Made by a program: the position numbers and the translations under genes. Below, in pieces: positions 1 through 7,908 of a stretch of DNA of 64,000 nt; within the stretch, counting starts at the first letter, position 1, and every line of letters starts with the position of its first letter. The stretch covers positions 248,001 to 312,000 of the forward strand of contig NZ_JAPWGX010000003.1 of NCBI RefSeq assembly GCF_027213965.1. Direction: 5' to 3'. Under the pieces are notes generated by a model. The model saw nothing but the letters and a program-made list of their open reading frames with translations, did no database searches and was not told where the DNA came from. This DNA comes from Maritalea porphyrae. GTDB taxonomy: Bacteria > Pseudomonadota > Alphaproteobacteria > Rhizobiales > Devosiaceae.

Positions 1-1
1 T

Positions 2-1012
2 AAAGAGGGCTATTTGGTCAACGGTTCAGCGGCCTATCTTAAAGGCCTGCCAATTGACAGCAAAACGGGCAACGTTGCCGGTTCTGTGCCAGAGGTTATT
101 AAGCTGGACAACTCATTCCTTCCGTCTCAACGCACAGCGGTTTTCAATTATCAATTGAACTTGCCTCAGTTGCCGAAAAACGCCGGCTATGATCCGGTTA
201 ATACACATTCCGAATTGCTCGATTCTGGCGACTATACAGTAGATCCGATCGCTACTGGCAACGTAAATGCTGACGAAAACGCAAAGTTCTTGGCTGACTC
301 AATCGCTGGCGGAGCGATCACCGTATATGCGGAAAATGGCGCACCAGCGAACGTACAGCTGCGGTGGGCAAAAACCGCCAGCTATGCCCAAGGGGGGGCT
401 GCGAAAGACACTTGGAACATGTTCTATCAGTTTGACGGGGATGCCACTGGTGCGAACCCTCAGTGGAAAAAGGTGAGCCAGGATTATGTTTTTGGTACGA
501 ACGGCTCGCTAGATCCGGCTGTATCATCGGTGAGTCTAACAGGATTGGTAATTGATGGGATCACCATTGGTGATGTGTCGCTTATTCATGGGTCCAATGG
601 CGTGACGCAGTTTTCTGATGCGAATGGAACTGCGGAGGTCACAAAGCTTTCGCAAAATGGTTATCCCGCTGGTGAGTTTGTTTCAGTTGAAGTGAATAGT
701 GAAGGGCGAATTGTTGCCAATTATTCCAACGGCAAAAAAGTTGAATTGGCGCAAGTTGTGACCGCTCAGTTCAACTCGGAAAACCAGCTGAGACGGCACG
801 ATGGGGGGATTTACTCCGCAACGTCGGAATCTGGCGATGCGATTTTGGATATTGATGGCAAAGTGACGGGCGCTGCTTTAGAGAGTTCCAACACCGATAT
901 TTCTGAAGAGTTCACGAAACTCATTGTGACGCAGCAAGCATATGCAGCGGGCACAAGGATTGTGTCGAGCGCTGATGAAATGCTGCAAGAAGCGCTCAAT
1001 ATGGTGAGATAG
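2..1012 (+). CDS. flgE: Flagellar hook protein FlgE (3' part only)
   Basis: Subunit of the extracellular hook joining rod and filament. The reading frame is already open at base 2 and reads KEGYLVNGSAAYLKGLP, the conserved end of the FlgE N-terminal domain, so the gene starts upstream of the window and about 336 residues are visible. The central part is a variable hook domain. The C-terminus, with TQQAYAAGTRIVSSADEML followed by ALNMVR, is the standard axial-protein helix that polymerises in the channel wall. An internal TTG at base 14 could be mistaken for a start. It is followed 64 bp later by flgK on the same strand, so the flgE-flgK-flgL order is normal for this class. Confidence 0.93.
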   Translation, partial: KEGYLVNGSAAYLKGLPIDSKTGNVAGSVPEVIKLDNSFLPSQRTAVFNYQLNLPQLPKNAGYDPVNTHSELLDSGDYTVDPIATGNVNADENAKFLADSIAGGAITVYAENGAPANVQLRWAKTASYAQGGAAKDTWNMFYQFDGDATGANPQWKKVSQDYVFGTNGSLDPAVSSVSLTGLVIDGITIGDVSLIHGSNGVTQFSDANGTAEVTKLSQNGYPAGEFVSVEVNSEGRIVANYSNGKKVELAQVVTAQFNSENQLRRHDGGIYSATSESGDAILDIDGKVTGAALESSNTDISEEFTKLIVTQQAYAAGTRIVSSADEMLQEALNMVR

Positions 1013-1076
1013 GTTTAGGCGCCTAGCTGCGCCTTTATCTCGTCTTTTATGACTTCAGGTTTGTAACGGGATTATC

Positions 1077-2924
1077 ATGGGATTAAGTGTAACACTTAGC
1101 AACGCACTCGCTGGAATGGACATGAACCAACGCGGTCTTACCGTGGTGTCCCGTAACGTTGCGAACGCGGGCACCCCAGGTTATCACCGCCAAAAACTTT
1201 CGCTTGTTGAAGATCTTGGCGTCAACAGCGTTAACGTGCGTGTTGCTAAGGTGCAGCGCGCCTATGTGCAAGCACTTGAAACGCAAACACATCGTGAAAC
1301 CGGTAAAATGGGCGCGATGGACGTCAAAGCAGGTTTCATGAACCAGATTGATCAGCTGCTGGGCAAGCCTGGCAGCATCAATTCACTTGATACACAGCTT
1401 GCTAATCTGAAAGCTTCACTACAGTCGCTTACCACTAGCCCAGAGGACTTTGTGTCTCGATCTCAAGTTGTTGATCGGGCGCAATCTATGGCAGAAACGT
1501 TGAACTTCTTGTCGCGCTCGACCCAAACGATGCGGGTGGAGGCGGAGAGTCAAATCTCTGTGCATGTCTCTGAAGTCAATCAATATTTGTCATCTCTTGC
1601 AGACATCAATGCTGACTTGACGGACACAACAAGAGACGATGATACACGCATAAGTGTGTTGGATGAACGGGATCGATTGATCAACAAAATCTCCGAGTTG
1701 GTTGACGTGAGTGTTGACTATCGTGGTGACGGCTCTGTTGCATTGCACACACGATCTGGCATTGGTTTGTTGGATGGCAAGGCTTCGCAATTCCAGTTCC
1801 AGACCGCTGGAAATTTGGCAGCCACTGCGCTTTACGACGCTGATCCAGCAAAATCTGGGGTTGGCCAATTGACCATTGCGACCCCTTCTGGTCTTGCAAT
1901 TGATGTTGTTGCGCATGGGGTTTTGCACACAGGCAGGATTTCTTCACTGTTGGACCAACGCGATAATAGCTTGGTGACCTTGCAAAACCAGCTTGATGAG
2001 ATTGCTGCTGGCTTGGCGCAGGCTATGTCTACCATTGATACAGCAGGTGCTGCCGTGGCCGCTGGCGGAGCGAATGGTTTTGAAGTGGACCTAGCCAACG
2101 TACAAGTTGGCAACAGTTTTACTGTGAAATATGTGGAAGGCGGGACCGCTAAAACAGTCAATGTTGTGCGGGTTGATGATGCGTCAAAACTGCCGATGGA
2201 TTCTACGGCTGCAAATGGTGTCCGCACAATTGGACTGGATTTTAGCGGAGGAATTGGCGCTGTTGCAACATCGCTAAATGCAACACTTGGTGCCGCGATT
2301 ACGGTCAGTAATCCTGCGGGGACTACAATTCGTTTCATGGACGATGGCGCGGGAAATACCACTGATATCAATAGTTTGAATGCGCACACAACAGTAACAG
2401 CCGATCAAGGTGCTGGGACAGCTTTGTCACTGTTCACTGATAATGGTGGAGGCAGCTTTACAAACTCGCTTGATGGTGTTCCGCAAAAACGTGGCTACGC
2501 CGGCCGAATTGCGGTGAACCAAGCGATTGTTGCTGATAACTCATTGCTGGTGAAGCATGAAACCACCACTTCAATTGGTGATGCGACGCGACCCAATTAT
2601 CTTATCGATCAGTTGGCCAATTTGGAATTTACTGCATCTACGGCATCCGATCAGGCTACGGGGTTCTTCAAAGTCTCTGGTAATGTGGAGAATTTGGTCA
2701 AGCAAGCGTTGAACTTTCAAGGCAATGTAATCGCCTCAACTAAGCAAGCTTATGAAAGCCAGGGCGTGGTGATGGAAACGCTCGAAATGCGTGCCAAGGA
2801 AGCTTATGGCGTTGATATTGATGAGGAAATGGCAATGCTACTGCAGCTGCAAAACGCCTATGCGGCCAATGCGCGGGTGGTGAGCATCGCCAAAGAACTC
2901 GTTGAAACACTGATGCAAATTTAA
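1077..2924 (+). CDS. flgK: Flagellar hook-associated protein 1, FlgK
   Basis: First hook-filament junction protein, secreted by the flagellar export apparatus and placed between hook and filament. The N-terminus MGLSVTLSNALAGMDMNQRG followed by VVSRNVANAGTPGYHRQ is the bb_rod/HAP motif. The C-terminus has LQLQNAYAANARVVS and ends with ELVETLMQI, the expected axial helix. At 615 residues the size is normal for alphaproteobacterial FlgK. The region at about residues 330-460 is rich in Ala, Gly and Thr and is the variable surface domain. It is followed 17 bp later by flgL, so the two are presumably co-transcribed. Confidence 0.95.
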   Translation: MGLSVTLSNALAGMDMNQRGLTVVSRNVANAGTPGYHRQKLSLVEDLGVNSVNVRVAKVQRAYVQALETQTHRETGKMGAMDVKAGFMNQIDQLLGKPGSINSLDTQLANLKASLQSLTTSPEDFVSRSQVVDRAQSMAETLNFLSRSTQTMRVEAESQISVHVSEVNQYLSSLADINADLTDTTRDDDTRISVLDERDRLINKISELVDVSVDYRGDGSVALHTRSGIGLLDGKASQFQFQTAGNLAATALYDADPAKSGVGQLTIATPSGLAIDVVAHGVLHTGRISSLLDQRDNSLVTLQNQLDEIAAGLAQAMSTIDTAGAAVAAGGANGFEVDLANVQVGNSFTVKYVEGGTAKTVNVVRVDDASKLPMDSTAANGVRTIGLDFSGGIGAVATSLNATLGAAITVSNPAGTTIRFMDDGAGNTTDINSLNAHTTVTADQGAGTALSLFTDNGGGSFTNSLDGVPQKRGYAGRIAVNQAIVADNSLLVKHETTTSIGDATRPNYLIDQLANLEFTASTASDQATGFFKVSGNVENLVKQALNFQGNVIASTKQAYESQGVVMETLEMRAKEAYGVDIDEEMAMLLQLQNAYAANARVVSIAKELVETLMQI

Positions 2925-2941
2925 GGGAAAGGGATAAGTCG

Positions 2942-4441
2942 ATGATTATTAATAACTCAATGTTCCCAGCCCAATTTAACTATCGTTCGATTGCGGACAT
3001 GCGCAGCGACTTGGATGTGCTGCAGCAACAATTGAGCACAGGACAGAAATCTCAAACATTGTCTGGACTTGGCGGCGACCGTGTTGTCGATATGACTTTG
3101 CGGTCTCGGCTGAGCGCATTGGATAGTTACAAGCAGAATGTTGACATGGTGAATATCCGTATCAATTTCATGTCTACGACGATGTCGCGGGTTGATGAAA
3201 TTGAGGGCGCTGCGCGTGCATCAGCGCAGCAGGGTACCTATGAAATCAACGGCGTCAATATGACGGCCGCTCAGTATTTGGCTGAGACGCGGATGACCGA
3301 GCTCATTGATTTGATGAATAGTGAACTCAATGGAAGGCATTTGTTTGGCGGTAACGAAACCGAAAAGAACCCCGTTGAGCAGTTTGATGCGGTCATGAAC
3401 GGCAAGGACGGTAAAGCGGGCTTTCGCACGGTAATGGCGCAACGAAAAATGGCGGACATGGGCGCGGCCAATATGGGGCGCCTAACCACTGGGATCGTTG
3501 GCACTGCTGTTTCTTTGAGTGAAGATGGTACCCATCCGTTTGGTTTTAAACTTGATAGTCTGAGCTCTGATGGAGCGGCTGCCACCTTGACCGGGCCGGC
3601 GGGAGCACCACCATCATTGAGCGTCGACTTTGCGGCGCAGCCGAACGATAATGAGCGGATTATTATTGGACTTGATATGCCAGATGGGCGCACAATTCAG
3701 GCGCAAATGAAAGCAGTGGCTGGGCCACCAACTTCGTCAAACGAATTCCAGATTGGCGGTACAACCGCGGCAACCGCGGCCAACTTCAAGGCTGCTTTGG
3801 ACACAAAACTTGCTGAGCTGACCAAAACTGATCTGGTGGCCGCGTCGGCCTTTGCAGCGTCGGACAATTTCTTCGCCGCGAACGGAGAGACGACACAACG
3901 TGTGGATGGTCCACCGTACGACACGGCAACCGGTTTGGTGGCGGCAACTGATACAGACACAGTGATCTGGTATACAGGGCAGAGCGCAACGAACCCGCGC
4001 CAGACGGTTGACGCGCGGGTGGATGAAAACACACGGGTTTCTTATGGGGCGCAAGCAAATGAAGACGGTCCAACCCGTCTGATACGCTCTTTGGCAGTGT
4101 TTGCGGCAGAAGGTTTCTCACCCTCTGATCCGGATGCAAAGTTGAAATATCAATCACTTAACAATGCCGTGCGCGACCGTTTGTCCGAAAGTCATAACTC
4201 TGAAAAAGGCTCTATTGAAGTTATTCAAATGGAGTTGGGTTTGGCCAAAACAACAAATGGTCGTATTGCGGAACGACAAGTGCAGCAAAAATCGATGCTG
4301 GATAATATGTTGGTGAATATTGAAGAAGCGCCAATTGAAGAAGTCGCTATGCGCATTTTGTCACTGCAGACCCGTATGCAAGCGAGCTATCAAACCGCTT
4401 CAATCGTGAGCAAATTGTCTTTGGTCAATTACGTCCAATAA
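2942..4441 (+). CDS. flgL: Flagellar hook-associated protein 3, FlgL (long form)
   Basis: Second hook-filament junction protein, flagellin-like, exported and placed after FlgK. The N-terminus (LDVLQQQLSTGQKSQTLSGL) resembles the flagellin D0/D1 helix, and the C-terminus (LSLQTRMQASYQTASIVSKL) is the matching helix. The ATG follows AAGGGATAAGTCG. At 499 residues it is longer than the roughly 300-400 residues common in the family. The extra length is a low-complexity Ala/Thr-rich middle at about residues 190-370, probably a surface domain. It is the last gene of flgE-flgK-flgL and is followed by a hairpin shared with convergent flaF. Confidence 0.92.
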   Translation: MIINNSMFPAQFNYRSIADMRSDLDVLQQQLSTGQKSQTLSGLGGDRVVDMTLRSRLSALDSYKQNVDMVNIRINFMSTTMSRVDEIEGAARASAQQGTYEINGVNMTAAQYLAETRMTELIDLMNSELNGRHLFGGNETEKNPVEQFDAVMNGKDGKAGFRTVMAQRKMADMGAANMGRLTTGIVGTAVSLSEDGTHPFGFKLDSLSSDGAAATLTGPAGAPPSLSVDFAAQPNDNERIIIGLDMPDGRTIQAQMKAVAGPPTSSNEFQIGGTTAATAANFKAALDTKLAELTKTDLVAASAFAASDNFFAANGETTQRVDGPPYDTATGLVAATDTDTVIWYTGQSATNPRQTVDARVDENTRVSYGAQANEDGPTRLIRSLAVFAAEGFSPSDPDAKLKYQSLNNAVRDRLSESHNSEKGSIEVIQMELGLAKTTNGRIAERQVQQKSMLDNMLVNIEEAPIEEVAMRILSLQTRMQASYQTASIVSKLSLVNYVQ

Positions 4442-4443
4442 GC

Positions 4444-4472
4444 AAAAAGCGACGATCCGAGACCGTCGCTTT
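4444..4472. terminator. Hairpin terminator between flgL and flaF
   Basis: A 9-bp perfect stem, AAAGCGACG (4446-4454) with CGTCGCTTT (4464-4472), has a 9-nt loop. On the minus strand the stem is followed by a run of five T, so it best serves flaF. On the plus strand the T run is only three, so termination after flgL is probably weaker. Confidence 0.75.
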
Positions 4473-4498
4473 AGAATTCTCAAAGCTGCTTTTGGTTT

Positions 4499-4882
4499 TT
4501 ATTCTGCGGCTTGTTGCATTTGGGTGCGCAAGCCAGCAGCTAACTCTTGATTGATGTTGATCATCACGGTTAGCTTCTCAGGTGCAGGATTTGCCAAAAT
4601 CTGAATGGTCTGATTCATCACAAAAATACCAAGATTGGCCACATTCTGCTTAATTGCAACGGGCAGCGGGTTTTCGTCTTTTGTGACGGAGGTGAGAAAA
4701 ACTGTCCAAAGTTTGCGATTGTAGGTGAGGGCACCGTCCAATTCGCTTTTCTTATTGTCCCAATCGTCTTTGATACGCTGTAACTGTGCCGCCGATTTTG
4801 AAAGCAAACTCGCCTCTAACTCACGAGGACTCGCCGTCTTCTTGGCTGTCTGTTGATACGCTGCTGCCGCCTGTTGTTGCAT
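4499..4882 (-). CDS. flaF: Flagellin synthesis regulator FlaF
   Basis: Cytoplasmic protein of the FlaF family. In Caulobacter FlaF promotes flagellin synthesis and secretion opposite to FlbT. The 127 residues include AAYQQTAKKTASPRELEASL near the N-terminus and the family core NRKLWTVFLTSVTKDENPLP followed by VKQ-like and NLGIFVMNQTIQ segments. The ATG start at 4880-4882 lies inside flbT, so the two genes overlap by 62 bp in different frames. Starting later would cut into the conserved N-terminal helix. It is last in the flagellin-flbT-flaF order and is followed by a terminator. Confidence 0.9.
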   Translation of the reverse strand: MQQQAAAAYQQTAKKTASPRELEASLLSKSAAQLQRIKDDWDNKKSELDGALTYNRKLWTVFLTSVTKDENPLPVAIKQNVANLGIFVMNQTIQILANPAPEKLTVMININQELAAGLRTQMQQAAE

Positions 4883-5258
4883 GCCCTAACAATTCCCGTT
4901 CATACTCAATGAGTTTCTTGGCCTTTTTCAAAGCTTTATATAGTGAACCCGTTAATATCTCATTATTTACATCGTCCACCAACGCAACGGTTGAAGGCGC
5001 AGCGCGAACAAAATCATTCACCAGCGTGAAGTAATCTTCTTTCACCTTTTCGATGTCGTCTTCCAAATACATCAACTGAATGGCGAAATAGACGCGTTTT
5101 GCTGGACTGTCGGCTGTTTCAAACGTCAGGATGTCTTTTTCGCGAAGAATTGGAGAGTGCCCAGACACATAAAAGCGGGTGCGCTGATCGGAGTTGGTGA
5201 TCACGCAATCGCCGATAATCAGTTTTTCATTTGGCTTGAGTTCAACTTTGAGCGCCAT
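4821..5258 (-). CDS. flbT: Flagellin mRNA regulator FlbT
   Basis: Post-transcriptional regulator of flagellin. In Caulobacter FlbT binds the 5' untranslated region of flagellin mRNA and lowers its stability until the hook is complete. The 145 residues start MALKVELKPNEKLIIGDCVI, the typical FlbT N-terminus. The family core continues to LYKALKKAKKLIEYERELL. The last 22 or so residues are a Ser/Gly-rich acidic tail, encoded by the segment that also encodes the FlaF N-terminus. The gene begins 21 bp after the stop of the first flagellin, so these may share a transcript. Confidence 0.92.
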   Translation of the reverse strand: MALKVELKPNEKLIIGDCVITNSDQRTRFYVSGHSPILREKDILTFETADSPAKRVYFAIQLMYLEDDIEKVKEDYFTLVNDFVRAAPSTVALVDDVNNEILTGSLYKALKKAKKLIEYERELLGHATTGGSSVSTDSQEDGESS

Positions 5259-5279
5259 AAACTGGTCCTTTGCCCCCTA

Positions 5280-6392
5280 TTATTGGAAGAGACGCAATAC
5301 GTTTTGATCGGCCTGCGACGCCATGGACAAAGCGGTCGAAGATAGTTGTTGGCGTGTTTGTAAAGCCAACATATTCGCACCTTCCTCGTTGCTGTCAGCA
5401 AGGGTGAGCATATCTGCGCCAATGGCCAATGTGTTTATCATTTGCTTTGTGAAATCTTTGCGATTTTCCACAACGGTTAGGTTGGTCCCAAAGGTAGAGG
5501 CTTGCCCGCGTAGAGTATTCAAAGCTTCTGTAATCGCAGACAAGGTGTTGTTGATCGACGTGTCCAGCTCAAAACTGCTTTGGGCATATCCTGTGCCGGT
5601 AACTGTCGTCATATCTGCTGTGGCGTTTGTGTCGTCCAGGCTAAAATTACCGCCGCCAACTGTAGAGATGGTCACCGTAGTGCCATCAGTTGTTGCCGTT
5701 ACGTCCGGCAGGGCATCCAACGCCGAAACAATATCTGCAGCGGTTGTTGTTGCGCCATATTCGATGGTGTGTGTTTTTGAGCCGACTGTAAGCGTCAGTG
5801 TGTCGCCTGGCTCGCGGCCGGCAATAAGGTTTGCCTCAGTCACTGTGCCGGTAGATGCGGTGCCAACGGTAAGGTCGGGCAGGGCCAATAGGCCAGATGT
5901 ATCAGTCAGGTCAACAGCAGCAATTGAGAGTTTGGACGTGCTGTCTTCGTTAAAAACAACCTGCAAGTCGTTGCCCGCACCGGCCAATAGGTTTTTGCCT
6001 GAATAGCCCGAGTCTTTTGCAATCGATTCTATTTGCGACAGCAATTCGTTGTATTCTGACGCGAATTTTTGGCGATCAGTAACAAGGTTGGATTGGTGTG
6101 CCTGATTGGCTTTTGCTTTTGCCGCTTCCACCAAATCGACGATGGTGGACATGCCTTGATCTGCCGCTTTGATGGTTTGAACAGCTTGTCCCATTGAATC
6201 GAGCAATGTCGATAAGTCATTGGATCTGTTGTTCAATCCTTGCGCAGTAAAGAATGAATTTGGGTTGTCGAGCGCTGAGTTTACTTTTTGTCCTGTAGCC
6301 AGACGGTTTTGAGTTCGCCCGAGCAAGTCCGCTGTGCTTTGAAGTGACAAAAGATTCTGTCTGACGGATTGGGAGAGGGTAATGTCGGCCAT
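5280..6392 (-). CDS. Flagellin 1 (divergent member of the four)
   Basis: Filament subunit, exported by the flagellar apparatus. The 370 residues have the conserved N-terminal D0/D1 (SVRQNLLSLQSTADLLGRTQ) and C-terminal D1/D0 (ANMLALQTRQQLSSTALSMA, ending QNVLRLFQ). The central domain, about residues 165-275, differs in sequence from the three sister genes but keeps the same outline of repeated short strands (GDTLTLTVGSKTHTIEYGAT). It is last of the tandem array and nearest to flbT. The leader has a CtrA-like box 70 bp before the ATG and a small hairpin with loop AGGAT just before the start. Confidence 0.95.
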   Translation of the reverse strand: MADITLSQSVRQNLLSLQSTADLLGRTQNRLATGQKVNSALDNPNSFFTAQGLNNRSNDLSTLLDSMGQAVQTIKAADQGMSTIVDLVEAAKAKANQAHQSNLVTDRQKFASEYNELLSQIESIAKDSGYSGKNLLAGAGNDLQVVFNEDSTSKLSIAAVDLTDTSGLLALPDLTVGTASTGTVTEANLIAGREPGDTLTLTVGSKTHTIEYGATTTAADIVSALDALPDVTATTDGTTVTISTVGGGNFSLDDTNATADMTTVTGTGYAQSSFELDTSINNTLSAITEALNTLRGQASTFGTNLTVVENRKDFTKQMINTLAIGADMLTLADSNEEGANMLALQTRQQLSSTALSMASQADQNVLRLFQ

Positions 6393-6393
6393 G

Positions 6394-6412
6394 TTAAACC
6401 ATCCTGGCTAAA
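6394..6412 (-). ncRNA. Leader hairpin of flagellin 1 (candidate FlbT site)
   Basis: On the minus strand AGCC-AGGAT-GGTT forms a short hairpin (4 bp including one G-U, then two further A-T pairs after a mismatch). The loop AGGAT contains the probable Shine-Dalgarno sequence, 9 nt before the ATG. It shares CC-AGRAW-GG with the other three flagellin leaders. The structure was found by eye and is the weakest of the four. Confidence 0.4.
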
Positions 6413-6461
6413 AGTTAACAATTCTTGCGCTTTGATTCTTAGCGACAATGAATTGTTAACC

Positions 6462-6476
6462 TTACCGAAAGGTTAA
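6462..6476 (-). promoter_or_regulatory. CtrA-like box upstream of flagellin 1
   Basis: On the minus strand this reads TTAA-CCTTTCG-GTAA, one mismatch from the CtrA consensus TTAA-N7-TTAA. It lies 70 bp before the flagellin 1 ATG. The same element with a closely related spacer lies 69 and 73 bp before flagellins 2 and 3. Confidence 0.5.
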
Positions 6477-6530
6477 CGCTAGTCTTGAGTGGGTTCCATT
6501 ATGGGACAGCGGCGAGATTCATCTGTGCAT

Positions 6531-6561
6531 AAAAAAACGGCTCGTTCCCACGAGCCGTTTT
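6531..6561 (-). terminator. Terminator of flagellin 2
   Basis: An 11-bp perfect stem, AAAACGGCTCG (6534-6544) with CGAGCCGTTTT (6551-6561) and a 6-nt loop, is followed on the minus strand by a T run. It lies just after the flagellin 2 stop. Confidence 0.88.
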
Positions 6562-6583
6562 CTGACCGAGCCTAGCGAGACTA

Positions 6584-7699
6584 CTATCCGAAGAGTCGTA
6601 GTACGTTTTGGTCTGCCTGAGATGCGAATGATAGTGATGTTGAGGAGAGTTGCTGGCGTGTTTGCAAGGCCAGCAAGTTCGCACCTTCCTCGTTGCTGTC
6701 TGCAAGGACCAGTTTGCCGGCACCTTCTTCAAGCGTATTGATCAGACGTGTGGTGAAGTTCTGACGGTTTTCAACCACGGTCATGTTGGTACCAAAAGTC
6801 GACGCTTGGGAGCGAAGTGTGCCCAAAGCGGTCGTCATTTTGGCGAGTTCGGCGTTAATGTCGGCATCTGTGTCAAAGCCACCTTTGACATAGTTGGTGC
6901 TTGCTGTTGTCGCGAGGTCTGCGGTTGCATCTGTATCATCGATTGAAACCTGACCATTTTCCGAAACAATGTCGATGCTCGTGCCATTTACAGTTGCAGT
7001 GACGCCGTCGATTGCATTCCAAGTTGCGGCTAAAGCATCGATATCGTGATCGGCAGTGTGGGCAATTGTTGAAACAACTGAGCCACCGACAGAAAGCTGC
7101 AATGTGTCGCCAGCTTCATCGCTTGCGTTGATGGCAGCAAGGGTAATTGACACAGTGCCGCTTACGCCAACGGCTTGATCGGCCATGCCGAGCCCTGTGG
7201 AGGTGTCCGTATAATCAACAGCTGAAATGTTGAGCTTTGAAGTGCCATCTTCATTGAACACTACAGTCAGGTCATTACCTGTGCCTGCAAGCAGGTTTTT
7301 ACCATTGTAGCCAGCGTCTTTTGCAAGATCCTCAATCTGGCTAAGCAATTCATTATACTCAGACGCATACTTGCGGCGATCGGACATTGAAGATGTTTGC
7401 AAAGCCTGATTGGCTTTACCTTTTGCAGCTTCAACCAGTTTGGTGATGGACTGAATGCCCTCGTCTGCAGCTTTAAGCGTTTGGACGTTTTGACCCATAT
7501 CATCGAGCAAGCCGCTCAAGTCAGATGCGCGGTTGTTCAGAGCGGATGCTGTGAAAAACGAATTTGGGTTATCAAGGGCGGAGTTTACTTTGAGGCCGGT
7601 TGCCAGTCGATTTTGCGTATTCGACATCAAGTCCGCTGTGGATTGCAGCGAGAGCAAGTTTTGGCGTACGGCCGCTGAAAGATGAATCATCTCAGACAT
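6584..7699 (-). CDS. Flagellin 2
   Basis: Filament subunit of 371 residues with the standard N-terminal (HLSAAVRQNLLSLQSTADLM) and C-terminal (QTRQQLSSTSLSFASQADQN) D0/D1 helices. The central domain, about residues 180-280, is nearly identical in protein and DNA to those of flagellins 3 and 4, while the terminal domains differ more at silent sites. The ATG follows GAGGAAAAAT. The gene has its own leader hairpin, CtrA-like box and terminator, so it is probably a single transcription unit. Confidence 0.96.
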   Translation of the reverse strand: MSEMIHLSAAVRQNLLSLQSTADLMSNTQNRLATGLKVNSALDNPNSFFTASALNNRASDLSGLLDDMGQNVQTLKAADEGIQSITKLVEAAKGKANQALQTSSMSDRRKYASEYNELLSQIEDLAKDAGYNGKNLLAGTGNDLTVVFNEDGTSKLNISAVDYTDTSTGLGMADQAVGVSGTVSITLAAINASDEAGDTLQLSVGGSVVSTIAHTADHDIDALAATWNAIDGVTATVNGTSIDIVSENGQVSIDDTDATADLATTASTNYVKGGFDTDADINAELAKMTTALGTLRSQASTFGTNMTVVENRQNFTTRLINTLEEGAGKLVLADSNEEGANLLALQTRQQLSSTSLSFASQADQNVLRLFG

Positions 7700-7725
7700 T
7701 ATTTTTCCTCTTCTAGGCTATACAG

Positions 7726-7742
7726 AACCCCATTCTGGGGCC
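7726..7742 (-). ncRNA. Leader hairpin of flagellin 2 (candidate FlbT site)
   Basis: On the minus strand GGCCCC-AGAAT-GGGGTT forms a 6-bp stem (four G-C and two G-U pairs) with a 5-nt loop, 26 nt before the ATG and upstream of the Shine-Dalgarno sequence. Position and loop match the hairpins of flagellins 3 and 4, but the stem sequence differs. Confidence 0.55.
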
Positions 7743-7767
7743 GTATGTTGAGGATGCCAGTCTATGG

Positions 7768-7782
7768 ATAACGAAAGGTTAA
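7768..7782 (-). promoter_or_regulatory. CtrA-like box upstream of flagellin 2
   Basis: On the minus strand this reads TTAA-CCTTTCG-TTAT, one mismatch from TTAA-N7-TTAA. The spacer CCTTTCG is identical to that before flagellin 1, and the distance to the ATG is 69 bp. Confidence 0.55.
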
Positions 7783-7851
7783 CGCGGTTGCATTTTGCGA
7801 AAAAAGACGTCGCATTTTGCGAAAGTGTTTGTTTTCAGTATGTTACGAACG

Positions 7852-7883
7852 AAAAAAAAGGCGGATCCGAAGACCCGCCTTTT
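7852..7883 (-). terminator. Terminator of flagellin 3
   Basis: A 9-bp stem, AAAAGGCGG (7856-7864) with CCGCCTTTT (7875-7883), is followed on the minus strand by eight T. The hairpin core is identical to that after flagellin 4 (9130-9153), which shows the two units derive from one duplication. Confidence 0.88.
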
Positions 7884-7908
7884 GCGAAATTGTGTGGAGT
7901 TGTTAAGC

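Noticed and set aside
1832-2389. 185-codon open frame antisense to flgK
   Set aside because: It mirrors the Ala/Gly/Thr-rich surface domain of FlgK on the other strand; such repetitive composition leaves the opposite strand open. No start signal.
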